A stretch of 64,000 nucleotides of DNA from the NCBI RefSeq assembly GCF_022678645.1, contig NZ_JALBWV010000019.1:62001-126000 (forward strand). Reading direction: 5' to 3'. A model generated the notes under the pieces. The model was not told the DNA's origin and did not search any database. It saw nothing but the letters and a program-made list of their open reading frames with translations. The first letter of the stretch is position 1, and every line of letters begins with the position of its first letter. Position numbers and translations under genes: made by a program. This document shows positions 9,629-17,062 of this stretch, piece by piece. Source of the DNA: Saccharopolyspora soli. Its GTDB lineage: Bacteria > Actinomycetota > Actinomycetes > Mycobacteriales > Pseudonocardiaceae.

Positions 9629-11197
9629 TCAGCGGTCGAGCACGGTGCGGAGCGCCTTTTCCAGTTCGACGGCGGTTCCGGCGCCTTTGCTGCGCCAGGC
9701 GATGAAGCGGTCCGGGCGCACCAGGACCGCGCCGTCCGCGCTGACTCCGTACGGCCCGGTCCAGTCACCGGTCACGGCTCCGCCGATCAGGTACGGCCTG
9801 AGACGGATCCGGAGGTTGTCGGCCACGTCCTCGGCGTTCTTCGCCCACGCCTCGGATCCGGTCAGCAGTACGAAACCTCGCCCGAATATGTCTATTGTGG
9901 ACAGTTCGCCGTCGGGAGTGGACAGCGGCACGTGCGGGGCGCGGGAACCCGGTCGGCCAGTCGGCTGGGCGGGGTCTTCGAGGAGTTCGCCGTCGTCGCC
10001 CGCTTCGCGGACGATCGCGCCGCCGTGCCGGTAGCCGAAGAACAGCAGGCCCGGATCCTCGATCGGCGGCGTGTCATCAGGCTTGGCCAGGTGCGGCATG
10101 TTGCGCACGATGGCGTTCTTGTACTGGTTCTCCGCGATCAGCTCGGCCACCGGTCGCCGCTCGACGTCGTGGCTGTCCAGCAACCCCGGTCCCGCCTCGC
10201 CCCGGATCACCGCGGCGAGCTTCCACGCCAGGTAGAAACCGTCCATCAGCGCCGTGTTGCCGCCCATCCCGCCCTGCGGCGGCATGGTGTGCGCGGCGTC
10301 GCCGACGAGGTGCACCCGCCCGGAGCTGAACCGGTCGGCGATCCGCATGCTGCTCACCGTGGTGTCCGCGAGCAGGATCTCGACCGCCAGTTCGGGCACG
10401 CCGGTGACCAACCGGATCTGCTCCAGGCTGCGCTGCTCGGTGAAATCGGCCAGGCCCTCCCGCTGCGGGTCGTAACCGACGCCGACCACGAACCGGTCCG
10501 GGTCGTCGGTGCTGGCCAGCACGCCGGTTCCGCCGGAGAGCAGCGGATTCTGCAGGTAGTACATGACCTGGCGGTCGCCGACGACGGACGAGAGATCGGC
10601 ACGCACCAGCCACTGGATCCCGTGCCCCAGGGTGCCGCGGCCGTGGGTGCCGATTTCGAGCTGGTCGCGGATCGGGCTGCGATGGCCGTCGGCGGCGACC
10701 AGGTACTGCGCCCGCACGGTGGTCTGCTCGCCGGTGGCCACGTCGCTGAGCAGTGCGCGAACCCCGGACTCGTCCTGCTCGAACGATTCCAGCTTGGTGG
10801 CGAAGCGGATCTCGGCGCCCAGTTCGCGGGCCTGATCGACCAGGATGCGTTCCGCGTTCGCCTGGCTGACATCGGCGGAGCCCGCCGGAGTCAGGTGGTC
10901 GAGCCGCAGGAAGGTGTCGTGCAGGATCTCGCGGTACACCGGACCGCTGGCGCTTTCCGCGATGCGCAGCAGGAATCCCTGGGACTTCGGGGAGGCGGCG
11001 GTGAAGGCGGCTTCGAGACCGGCCAGCCGCAACGCCTCCATGGTGTGTTGCTGCTGGCCGCGCGCCTTCGGGTGGGTGGAGGTGCTCTCGTGCCGCTCCA
11101 CCACCAGCGATGGCGTGCCGTGCAGGCCGAGGAAAACCGCGGTGGACAGGCCGGACAGCCCGGCGCCGACGATCAGGACGCGCGTTTGCTCCGACAT
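9629..11197 (-). CDS. FAD-dependent aromatic monooxygenase (PheA/TfdB family)
   Basis: A 522-residue flavoprotein hydroxylase. The N-terminal FAD-binding motif is VLIVGAGLSGLSTAVFL, followed by RHESTSTHPKARG. The second FAD motif, GRVHLVGDAAHTMPPQGGMG, lies near residue 290, and the thioredoxin-like C-terminal domain usual in the family follows. These enzymes use NAD(P)H and oxygen to hydroxylate phenolic or polyketide substrates, including antibiotics; the substrate here cannot be told. It is divergent from a TetR gene, with three operator-like palindromes between the two starts, so substrate-induced derepression is likely. Confidence 0.87.
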   Translation of the reverse strand: MSEQTRVLIVGAGLSGLSTAVFLGLHGTPSLVVERHESTSTHPKARGQQQHTMEALRLAGLEAAFTAASPKSQGFLLRIAESASGPVYREILHDTFLRLDHLTPAGSADVSQANAERILVDQARELGAEIRFATKLESFEQDESGVRALLSDVATGEQTTVRAQYLVAADGHRSPIRDQLEIGTHGRGTLGHGIQWLVRADLSSVVGDRQVMYYLQNPLLSGGTGVLASTDDPDRFVVGVGYDPQREGLADFTEQRSLEQIRLVTGVPELAVEILLADTTVSSMRIADRFSSGRVHLVGDAAHTMPPQGGMGGNTALMDGFYLAWKLAAVIRGEAGPGLLDSHDVERRPVAELIAENQYKNAIVRNMPHLAKPDDTPPIEDPGLLFFGYRHGGAIVREAGDDGELLEDPAQPTGRPGSRAPHVPLSTPDGELSTIDIFGRGFVLLTGSEAWAKNAEDVADNLRIRLRPYLIGGAVTGDWTGPYGVSADGAVLVRPDRFIAWRSKGAGTAVELEKALRTVLDR

Positions 11198-11215
11198 CGG
11201 TGACCCCCTCTGTGT

Positions 11216-11264
11216 GAACAGTGTTCGTGATGGACGAACGCTGTTCTACTCACGAACAGTGTTC
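11216..11264. promoter_or_regulatory. Three tandem operator palindromes (GAACA-n-TGTTC)
   Basis: GAACAGTGTTC occurs at 11216-11226 and 11254-11264, and GAACGCTGTTC at 11236-11246. Centres are 20 and 18 bases apart, about two helical turns. They fill the gap between the divergent monooxygenase and TetR genes and are the obvious binding sites of that TetR protein. A further half site (GGTGTTCG) lies near 11276. Confidence 0.75.
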
Positions 11265-11315
11265 GCGTCAAGTACGGTGTTCGCCAGATTCGCGTGATTG
11301 AGGAGGCGCCCACCG

Positions 11316-12017
11316 ATGTCCGTGCCCGTCCCGCCCTGGCAGCAGCGAGCCGCGCGCAACCGGCCGGTGAAGCAGTCGCTGAGCCTGGAGCTGATCGTGC
11401 GCACCGCGCTCGACCTGCTCGACGGCGAAGGGCTGGATGCGGTCAGCATGCGCAAAGTCGCGCAGCGGCTCGGCACCGGCGCGGCCTCGCTGTACGCCTA
11501 CGTCCACAACAAGGACGAGCTGCACGAGCTGATGCTCGACCTGGTGATCGGCGAGATCGAAGTGCCGGAACTCGATCCGCAGCAGTGGCAGGAGCAGCTC
11601 AAGGATCTGGTCCGCCAGCAGGTCCAAGTGCTCACCGCGCACCCCGGCATCGCCCAGGTCGTGATGCGCACGCCCGCACCGACCGGGCCGAACGCGCTGG
11701 TCATCTCCGAGGCGATGCTGGCCATCCTGCACTCGGCCGGGCTGCCGGACCGAGTGGTGGCCTTCGCGGTCGACATCCTCGCCCTGTTCGGCACCGCGGT
11801 CGCCATGGAACGCAGCGCGGACTTCGGGCTGAGCGATGCGGAACGCGACGAGCGGATGCGCCAGGTCCAGCAGTACTTCTCGGAACTCCCGGCGGAGCGC
11901 TTCCCGACCATGGTCGCGATGCTGCCCGCGCTGATGTCCGGCGACGCCGACGAGCGCTTCGAGTTCGGCCTGGACCTCCTGGTCCAGGGCATCGCCACCC
12001 ACGCACCATCCAAGTGA
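11316..12017 (+). CDS. TetR family regulator with tetracycline-repressor-type C-terminal domain
   Basis: A 233-residue repressor. The N-terminal helix-turn-helix is seen in LIVRTALDLLDGEGLDAVS, MRKVAQRLGTGAASLYAYV and HNKDELHELM. The C-terminal ligand-binding half has the tetracycline-repressor-like layout (LVRQQVQVLTAHPGIAQVVM). I chose the ATG at 11316 because GAGGAGG lies 9 bases upstream; an earlier in-frame TTG would overlap this ribosome-binding site. It is divergent from the FAD monooxygenase, which it probably represses. Confidence 0.85.
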   Translation: MSVPVPPWQQRAARNRPVKQSLSLELIVRTALDLLDGEGLDAVSMRKVAQRLGTGAASLYAYVHNKDELHELMLDLVIGEIEVPELDPQQWQEQLKDLVRQQVQVLTAHPGIAQVVMRTPAPTGPNALVISEAMLAILHSAGLPDRVVAFAVDILALFGTAVAMERSADFGLSDAERDERMRQVQQYFSELPAERFPTMVAMLPALMSGDADERFEFGLDLLVQGIATHAPSK

Positions 12018-12068
12018 GGTGAAGGGCACCTTTTACCAACTGACTTGGTAAAAGGTGCCCTTCACCTC
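12016..12068. terminator. 24-bp perfect inverted repeat after the TetR gene
   Basis: The left arm 12016-12039 begins GAGGTGAAGGGCACC and ends TTTTACCAA; the right arm 12045-12068 is its exact complement; the loop is CTGAC. The left arm starts on the stop codon of the TetR gene. It probably stops transcription before upp. A perfect 24-bp stem with the short spacer is stronger than a terminator needs, so it may belong to a repeated palindrome family. Confidence 0.75.
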
Positions 12069-12179
12069 GCCTTCATCGAGTGAACCGGCGGGTGCGGCGC
12101 TTGTGGACGGGATCGGTCGGGGCGCCGTGCTGAGCAGGGGTAACGTGTTGGCGAGGTTCGGCCGTTACTGTTGTCGGTC

Positions 12180-12803
12180 ATGGATGTTCGGGTCGTGGAC
12201 CACCCCCTGGCGAAAGCAAGACTGTCCACAATGCGCGATGCGCGCACCAACAGCGCCGCATTCCGGGCCGCATTGCAGGAACTCACGCTGATGCTCATCT
12301 ACGAGGCCACTCGGGACGCCGAGGTCTCGGTGCAGCCGATCCACACGCCGGTCGCGCGCACCAACGGCTACCGGCTGGCGAACCCGCCGCTGCTGGTGCC
12401 GGTGCTGCGGGCCGGTCTGGGCATGGCGGACCAGGCGCACCGGCTCATCCCGGAAGCCCAGATGGGGTTCGTCGGGCTGGCCCGCGACGAGGAGACCCTG
12501 CGGCCCACGCCGTACATGGAGTCGCTACCGGTCGACCTGGCCGGACGTCCGGTGTTCGTGCTGGACCCGATGCTGGCCACCGGCGGCTCGATGCTGCACA
12601 CGATCAGCCTGCTGGTCGACCGGGGTGCCAGCGATGTCACGGCGATCTGCACGCTGGCCGCGCCGGAGGGGATTCAGCGGCTGGAGGAGTCCGGGCTGCC
12701 GGTGCGGGTGGTCACCGCGAGCGTCGACGACCGGCTCAACGAGTCGGGATTCATCGTGCCGGGCCTCGGCGATGCGGGAGATCGGGAGTACGGCGCGGTG
12801 TGA
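12180..12803 (+). CDS. upp: Uracil phosphoribosyltransferase
   Basis: A 207-residue enzyme that converts uracil and PRPP to UMP in pyrimidine salvage. The start [15 protein letters not shown] is typical of the family. [13 protein letters not shown] and the PRPP-binding loop [14 protein letters not shown] are present, as is the uracil-binding end [13 protein letters not shown] chose the ATG at 12180 over an in-frame TTG 9 bases upstream because homologs start MDV. It sits apart from but near purine and sugar-phosphate salvage genes, the arrangement known from mycobacteria. Confidence 0.96.
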   Translation: MDVRVVDHPLAKARLSTMRDARTNSAAFRAALQELTLMLIYEATRDAEVSVQPIHTPVARTNGYRLANPPLLVPVLRAGLGMADQAHRLIPEAQMGFVGLARDEETLRPTPYMESLPVDLAGRPVFVLDPMLATGGSMLHTISLLVDRGASDVTAICTLAAPEGIQRLEESGLPVRVVTASVDDRLNESGFIVPGLGDAGDREYGAV

Positions 12804-12843
12804 GCCGCCCGCAGCAGCACATTGCGGCCGAACAGGCGCTAGC

Positions 12844-12877
12844 TGGTCTAGACCTGATTGGAATATGGTCTATACCA
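12844..12877 (+). promoter_or_regulatory. Two DasR-type (dre) operator sites
   Basis: TGGTCTAGACCT at 12844-12855 and TGGTCTATACCA at 12866-12877 match the core of the Streptomyces DasR operator, TGGTCTAGACCA, with one mismatch each. Their centres are 22 bases apart. DasR is the GntR-family regulator of N-acetylglucosamine and chitin use. The only reading frame downstream on this strand is the 13-codon ORF at 12913. Confidence 0.65.
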
Positions 12878-12912
12878 CGTTCCGAGGTTCGCAAGCAGAT
12901 CCAGGAGTCGCC

Positions 12913-12954
12913 ATGTCCGCTCGAAGAAGCCGCCGCTTCCCGTTCCAGTCGTGA
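12913..12954 (+). pseudogene. 13-codon ORF, possible remnant of a DasR-controlled secreted-protein gene
   Basis: ATG at 12913 with AGGAG 5 bases upstream encodes MSARRSRRFPFQS and then a stop. The arginine-rich start looks like the n-region of a Sec or Tat signal peptide, but no hydrophobic core follows. It lies 35 bases after two dre-type operators and its end overlaps a hairpin. The simplest reading is a promoter and first codons left after the body of a chitin-related gene was deleted. A functional short peptide is the alternative. Confidence 0.4.
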
Positions 12955-12993
12955 GTGGTTGTGGCTGCACGAACGACCAGGGTCACTCACGAC
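12948..12993. terminator. Hairpin related to the one at 9580
   Basis: GTCGTGAGTG (12948-12957) pairs with CACTCACGAC (12984-12993) across a 26-base loop. The left side GTCGTGAGTGGTTGTGGC differs from the arm at 9580 at only two positions. It lies between upp and the convergent TetR gene. Confidence 0.55.
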
Positions 12994-13031
12994 CGCGCTG
13001 GCCCCGAGTAGCCAACCCCCGTCGCTCGGGG

Positions 13032-13622
13032 TCAGCGCCTCCAACCCGCGATGCTGTTGCGCAACGCTCGTTCGTAGCGAGCACCGCGATCGTCACCGGC
13101 GGGCGCCGAGCCGCTGAGCTCCAGCGAAACCAGGCCGTGCACGAGCGCCCACGCCGCGAAGACGAGCTCAGCCGGATCGGCGTCGACCACCGCGCCGTCC
13201 GCGATCGCCCGGTCGACGGCCTCCCGCAGCGGCCGCATGCTGCGCAGCGCCTGCTCCAGCGCCTGCTCGTCGGGAATGAAATCCGGGACCGCGTGGCCGA
13301 ACATGATCGAGTAGAAGTGCCGGTTGGCCAGCGCGCTGTCCCGGTAGGCGAGGCCGAGCGCGGTCAGGTCCCGCACCGGATCGTCGGTGCGCGGCACCTG
13401 CTCCATCCGGTCGCAGAGCCGCCGGAATCCCTCCACGTACAGTTCGCGCACCAGTCCCGGCTTGCCGCCGAACAGCGAGTACACCGCCGTCGTCGAGGTG
13501 TCCACGTCCGCGGCGAGGCGGCGCAGGCCCAGTCCCTCGGGCCCGTGCGCGGACAGCAACTCCCCTGCTCTGTCCAGCAGACGGGTGCGCAGGGCTTCGT
13601 CGTGCACTCGCGGTCTCGCCAC
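13032..13622 (-). CDS. TetR family regulator
   Basis: A 196-residue repressor. The helix-turn-helix region reads LDRAGELLSAHGPEGLGLR, RLAADVDTSTTAVYSLF and GGKPGLVREL. The C-terminal half has the layout of the WHG-type ligand domain (ALANRHFYSIMFG). I chose the GTG at 13622 (VARPRVHDEAL), as the frame upstream runs into the operator of the divergent antitoxin gene. No obvious target enzyme is adjacent on its own strand; upp is convergent with it. Confidence 0.8.
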   Translation of the reverse strand: MARPRVHDEALRTRLLDRAGELLSAHGPEGLGLRRLAADVDTSTTAVYSLFGGKPGLVRELYVEGFRRLCDRMEQVPRTDDPVRDLTALGLAYRDSALANRHFYSIMFGHAVPDFIPDEQALEQALRSMRPLREAVDRAIADGAVVDADPAELVFAAWALVHGLVSLELSGSAPAGDDRGARYERALRNSIAGWRR

Positions 13623-13650
13623 CGACCGAAAGTATCGTCTTTTACCAAGT

Positions 13651-13667
13651 GGTATCAGCGCGATACC
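13651..13667. promoter_or_regulatory. Operator palindrome upstream of the toxin-antitoxin pair
   Basis: GGTATC-AGCGC-GATACC is a perfect 6-5-6 inverted repeat ending 9 bases before the antitoxin ATG. RHH antitoxins normally bind such a site to repress their own operon. It also lies 28 bases from the start of the divergent TetR gene, so either protein could use it. Confidence 0.55.
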
Positions 13668-13676
13668 ATCTAGCGC

Positions 13677-13883
13677 ATGGCCATGACCTTGCGCCTCACC
13701 GAAGAAGAGAACCATCGGCTCGCCGAGCTCGCGGCGGCCGAAGGCCGGTCCAAGCAGGAGGTCGTGCGCAGTGCGCTGGCCGATCGCTGGGCGCGTCAGC
13801 AGCGGGAACAGCAGCTGGAGGACGTCGTGCAGCGGGTGCTGCCGCGATATCGGGGATTGTTGGAAAAGCTCGGCCCCGCATGA
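13677..13883 (+). CDS. Ribbon-helix-helix (CopG-type) antitoxin
   Basis: A 68-residue protein: beta strand MTLRLTE, helix EENHRLAELAAAEG, turn RSKQ and helix EVVRSALADRWARQ form an RHH DNA-binding fold, followed by a charged tail that would contact the toxin. The ATG lies 9 bases after a palindrome with no clear ribosome-binding site, so the message may be leaderless. The Doc-like toxin gene starts 14 bases downstream. Confidence 0.82.
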   Translation: MAMTLRLTEEENHRLAELAAAEGRSKQEVVRSALADRWARQQREQQLEDVVQRVLPRYRGLLEKLGPA

Positions 13884-13897
13884 TCGACTATTGACCG

Positions 13898-14278
13898 GTG
13901 ACCGTTTATCTCGACACGTCCGACCTGCTCCTGCTCGCCACCGCGGTTGCCGACGGCGACCTGATGGTGCGGGACAGCGGACTGCTTGACGCGGCGGCGT
14001 ACCGGCCGCGCGCGGAAGTCCTCGGCGTACCGGCGTACGAAACCCTGTGGCTGAAGTCGGCCGCGTTGCTGGATTCGATCGTGCGCACCCGGCCGTTGGC
14101 CGAGGGCAACTGGCGGCTGGCCTGGGTGGCCGCGGTGGCGATGTGCGATGTCAACGGCTGGTGGGTGGAGGCCGACGACGACGCGGCGCTGGTGCTGGTC
14201 CGCGAGGTCGGCCGCGACCTGCGGGAACTGCCCGAAGTGGCGGACCACCTGGAACGCTGGGCAAAGCCGAAGGTCTGA
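13898..14278 (+). CDS. Doc/Fic-like toxin with degenerate active-site motif
   Basis: A 126-residue protein with the layout of death-on-curing toxins: VRDSGLLDAAAYRPRAEVLG, AYETLWLKSAALLDSIVR, then RPLAEGNWRLAW and a hydrophobic helix ending in NGW. The family motif is HxFx(D/N)GNKR; here the catalytic His is R65, the acidic position is E69 and the Lys is W72, while G70, N71 and R73 remain. Canonical Doc phosphorylates EF-Tu; with these changes that activity is doubtful. It follows an RHH antitoxin gene, as expected for the class. Confidence 0.7.
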   Translation: MTVYLDTSDLLLLATAVADGDLMVRDSGLLDAAAYRPRAEVLGVPAYETLWLKSAALLDSIVRTRPLAEGNWRLAWVAAVAMCDVNGWWVEADDDAALVLVREVGRDLRELPEVADHLERWAKPKV

Positions 14279-14280
14279 CC

Positions 14281-14334
14281 TCTTGTCTCCGCTTTTTGAA
14301 GCGGCGCAGCCGCACCGCCACGCAGGACGAGTTC
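14281..14334 (+). repeat. Dispersed repeat, internally deleted copy 2
   Basis: CTTTTTGAAGCGGCGCAGCC joins directly to the right end CACCGCCACGCAGGACGAGTTC of the repeat. The left part matches the copy at 38282 (TTTTTGAAGCGGCGCAGCCG). About 140 internal bases are missing. Confidence 0.6.
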
Positions 14335-14416
14335 AGCGTCAGCTTGTGATTTGCGCAGAGTTCAAAACGAATTCGTGCCGTTGAACGGAGTCGTTCAGGG
14401 CGCTTCGTGGCACGCT

Positions 14417-15595
14417 GTGGCGGTGGTTTCACCGAGACAAGGCACGAGCTGGATACCGATGCTGCTCGGTGTTGCGGTCGCCGGAGTGCTGATCCGCAGC
14501 GCGCGCACCATTCTGCAAACGCGGACCATCGTCCCGCTGCACGAGCCGCAGTCCGCCGCGGTCCTGCCGCCGAGGGTCACAGTGGTCGTACCAGCCCGCA
14601 ACGAGGCCGCGGTGCTGGCCGGTTGCCTACGCGCGATCAGTGCGCAAACCCATGGCGGGCAAGGGGATTCGCCGCTGCGCGTGGTTGTTGTGGACGACGG
14701 TTCGACCGACCGGACCGGGGAGATCGCCCGCGCGCACGCCGACGCGGATCCACGCGTGGCGGTGGTCCGGGTGGACGCGCCGCGACCAGGGTGGAGCGGC
14801 AAGGTGCACGCGATGCACGTCGGGGTGGAGCAGGCCGGGCCGCCGGAGGCAGGTGAATGGTTGCTGTTCGTCGATGCCGACACGGTGCTGGCTCCCGACC
14901 TGCTCAGCAGGCTGCTGGCCACCGCCGAAGCGGTCGACGCGGACCTGGTGTCGACGCCCGGCGGCCCACCGCCGCGGCACTCCGCGACCTGGCCGCTGCT
15001 GATGCCGCCGGGGTTGCAGTTGATCGGCGAGAACGCCGCGCCGGACGGTCGCGGGCGCAAGGCATTCGCGATCGGCCACTGCATCCTGCTGCGCCGCTCG
15101 CACTACGACAAGATCGGCGGCTGGGCCGCCTTCGCGGCGCAGCGCAACGAAGATGTCGCGATCGCCACCGCCGTGCGGGACCACGGTGGCAGCACCCGCA
15201 CCGTGGACGGGTTGGACCACATCACGACCAGCGGCATGGACCCGTTCCGGCAGGGCTGGGCGTCGTTCCGGAAGAGCTTCGTGGCCGGTACCCGAGGCTC
15301 GGTACCGCTGTTGACCGGTATCGGGTTCGGACAGATCGCGATGTCGCTGGCCGCTCCGGCCGCGGTCGCGTTCGGCTGGCACAAGGGCCGTCCGGTGCTG
15401 ACCGCGCTCGGGCTGGTCGGCTGGTCGGCGCAGAGCGCCGCACATGCCCGGACCGCGAAGTTCATGCGCGCGAACCAGTGGCTGGCGCCGTTGGCACCGG
15501 TCAGCGGCACGTTGTTCGGGGTGTTGCTCCTCGACGGCGCGGTGCGCGCGGTACGTGGTGCGACGAGTTGGAAGGGCCGCCGGACCAAGTTCTGA
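14417..15595 (+). CDS. Family 2 glycosyltransferase, membrane-associated
   Basis: A 392-residue GT2 enzyme. An N-terminal membrane helix (MLLGVAVAGVLI) precedes the GT-A fold. Motifs are VTVVVPARNEAAVLAGC, the nucleotide-binding VVVVDDGSTDRTGE, the metal-binding LFVDADTVLAPD and the acceptor region GGWAAFAAQRNEDVAIA. Two or three further membrane segments lie in the last 120 residues. This is the layout of carotenoid- and hopanoid-associated glycosyltransferases; the acceptor is unknown. The start is uncertain: GTG 14417 and ATG 14459 are both in frame without a strong ribosome-binding site. A 14-bp hairpin follows. Confidence 0.82.
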   Translation: MAVVSPRQGTSWIPMLLGVAVAGVLIRSARTILQTRTIVPLHEPQSAAVLPPRVTVVVPARNEAAVLAGCLRAISAQTHGGQGDSPLRVVVVDDGSTDRTGEIARAHADADPRVAVVRVDAPRPGWSGKVHAMHVGVEQAGPPEAGEWLLFVDADTVLAPDLLSRLLATAEAVDADLVSTPGGPPPRHSATWPLLMPPGLQLIGENAAPDGRGRKAFAIGHCILLRRSHYDKIGGWAAFAAQRNEDVAIATAVRDHGGSTRTVDGLDHITTSGMDPFRQGWASFRKSFVAGTRGSVPLLTGIGFGQIAMSLAAPAAVAFGWHKGRPVLTALGLVGWSAQSAAHARTAKFMRANQWLAPLAPVSGTLFGVLLLDGAVRAVRGATSWKGRRTKF

Positions 15596-15608
15596 AGCGC
15601 TGGCACGA

Positions 15609-15641
15609 CAGTGGCCCGTCCGGCGTTCGGACGGGCCACTG
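15609..15641 (+). terminator. Rho-independent-type hairpin
   Basis: CAGTGGCCCGTCCG (15609-15622) pairs perfectly with CGGACGGGCCACTG (15628-15641) around the loop GCGTT, 14 bases after the glycosyltransferase stop. Confidence 0.85.
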
Positions 15642-15716
15642 CGGCGGTCAATCGTTCGGTTTTGCGGTCAGGTCTGTCAGCACGAGCGCCAGGTCGTCGT
15701 CCTGGTGGAACAGTCC

Positions 15717-16052
15717 TCAGCCGACGGCGTCGCTTTGCAGCCTCCGCAAGGCAATCGGTGCGCCCGCTAGGTCTTCCTCGTTGCAGAGCAACTTCAGGTC
15801 GTAGTAGGGGGCGCCTTCGCGGTCGTCGTAGTCCAGGTGGACTGCGATGACATCGATGGGTTCACCAAGCCAGTCCTGCGCTTGGCGGAGCCATTGGGCG
15901 GACCGCTCCAGGGCGGTCGGTAGGTCGTCGTCGCGGAACTCGACAGGTCGGTACGGAACGCCCTGAACCTGATCGTGCGGACCGGGGGGCTGTGGGAGAT
16001 CCACGGAGACGCCGGAGTCGTCGAGTTCGAGTCGGATCGCTTCCTCACTCAC
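15717..16052 (-). CDS. Hypothetical protein
   Basis: A 111-residue acidic protein (VSEEAIRLELDDSGVSVDLP, then RPVEFRDDDLPTALERSAQW and VIAVHLDYDDREGAPYYDL). It looks soluble, with no signal peptide or membrane segment, and I do not recognise a family. The GTG at 16052 is preceded by an AGGGG 13 bases upstream. It is followed by a convergent glycosyltransferase. Strong actinomycete codon bias in this frame supports it as a gene. Confidence 0.6.
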   Translation of the reverse strand: MSEEAIRLELDDSGVSVDLPQPPGPHDQVQGVPYRPVEFRDDDLPTALERSAQWLRQAQDWLGEPIDVIAVHLDYDDREGAPYYDLKLLCNEEDLAGAPIALRRLQSDAVG

Positions 16053-16144
16053 CGTCGCAGGGTAACCCCTGGAGGCGGTGGAATGCTGCCGGAGGGCCTG
16101 CGCAGTTGTCGTGAATTCCGCTCTTGGAGAGTGCGCGGAGTGGC

Positions 16145-16343
16145 TTGCGGGGCGGTGCGGGTGGCGGAACCTCAGACGCCGTCTCGGTCCGGGATCCCCG
16201 ACATCATGTATGCCAACCACGTCGTGGCTGTCCGCCCGGCACGACGTCTGAGAACCCGCAGCGGTGCCGGTTGCGAGGGTGGGAGGAAGCAGCACCGCCG
16301 CTTGCCTGACGACCCCCTCGGCACACCCAATCCGCGCGAGTTC
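16145..16343 (-). repeat. Dispersed repeat, near-complete copy 3
   Basis: Read on the minus strand it runs from GAACTCGCGCGGATTGGGTG through GTCAGGCAAGCGGC, CGGGTTCTCAGACGTCGT and GATGTCGGGGATCCCGGAC to GACGGCGTCTGAGGTTCCGC. Its right terminus has decayed. It occupies most of the first half of a 555-base gene-free stretch. Confidence 0.75.
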
Positions 16344-16387
16344 TTGGCGGTTGGTGCCCTCCGTCCGATTACCATGCGCGAGAGTCC

Positions 16388-16475
16388 GTGGCGCCCTGAA
16401 CATCGCACGTTGATGAGGGAAGGCGGGCTTTGCCCAGGGCGCCACGGGTGTCGTCAAGGGGCGCGCCCCGACGAC
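16388..16475. other. Two adjacent strong hairpins in a gene-free stretch
   Basis: GTGGCGCCCTG (16388-16398) pairs perfectly with CAGGGCGCCAC (16435-16445), enclosing smaller pairings. Directly after it GTCGTC...GACGAC (16450-16475) encloses the self-complementary GGGCGCGCCCC. They lie between the dispersed repeat and the flavodoxin stop. A terminator for the flavodoxin gene or a small structured RNA are both possible. No coding frame stands out between 16344 and 16607. Confidence 0.4.
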
Positions 16476-16607
16476 ACGATCAGGTTACTCCGGGCTCGCC
16501 GACCAAGATCAACTGGGGTTCGGCCTGGTGGTGAACACCTGCCAGGGCGTCGGAACGCGCTGGAACGGCTCCCCGATTTCGTCGCTTGACCAGTGGGAAC
16601 GTCGCGG

Positions 16608-17060
16608 TCAGGGCATCAGCCCGGCCGCGACGGTGGCGCCGAGTTCCCAGCACGCCTCCAGCGCGTCCTTGTCCGGTTGGCCGAGCACCGCGACCGGCTC
16701 GGCGACGAGTTGCCAGGACAGGCCGGTCGTGATCGACCGGATCGCCCGCAGCGCGCCTTCCACGCCTTCGTTGCCGTGCACGTAGCAGCCGTACGGCCGA
16801 CCGGCGGTCGAATCCAGGCACGGGTAGTAGATCGTGTCGAAGAAGTGCTTGAGCGCACCGCTGATGTAACCGAGGTTGGCCGGGGTGCCGAGGAGGTAGC
16901 CGTCGGCATCGAGGACGTCACTGGCCGTGGCGCCCAACGCCGGTCGTCGCACCACTTCGACACCCTCGATCTCGTCGGTGGTGGCTCCTGCGACGACCTT
17001 TTCGAACATCGCCTGCATGCCCGGCGACGGGGTGTGGTGCACGATCAGCAGCCTCGGCAT
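16608..17060 (-). CDS. Flavodoxin-family FMN protein
   Basis: A 150-residue flavodoxin-like protein. MPRLLIVHHTPSPGMQAMFE gives the first strand and phosphate loop, DADGYLLGTPANLGYISG the isoalloxazine-binding region, and PYGCYVHGNEGVEGAL the second flavin loop. Such proteins are NAD(P)H-dependent FMN reductases or quinone reductases. I chose the ATG at 17060, two bases after the stop of the phosphosugar mutase gene, so the two are probably co-transcribed. Confidence 0.84.
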   Translation of the reverse strand: MPRLLIVHHTPSPGMQAMFEKVVAGATTDEIEGVEVVRRPALGATASDVLDADGYLLGTPANLGYISGALKHFFDTIYYPCLDSTAGRPYGCYVHGNEGVEGALRAIRSITTGLSWQLVAEPVAVLGQPDKDALEACWELGATVAAGLMP

Positions 17061-17062
17061 CG

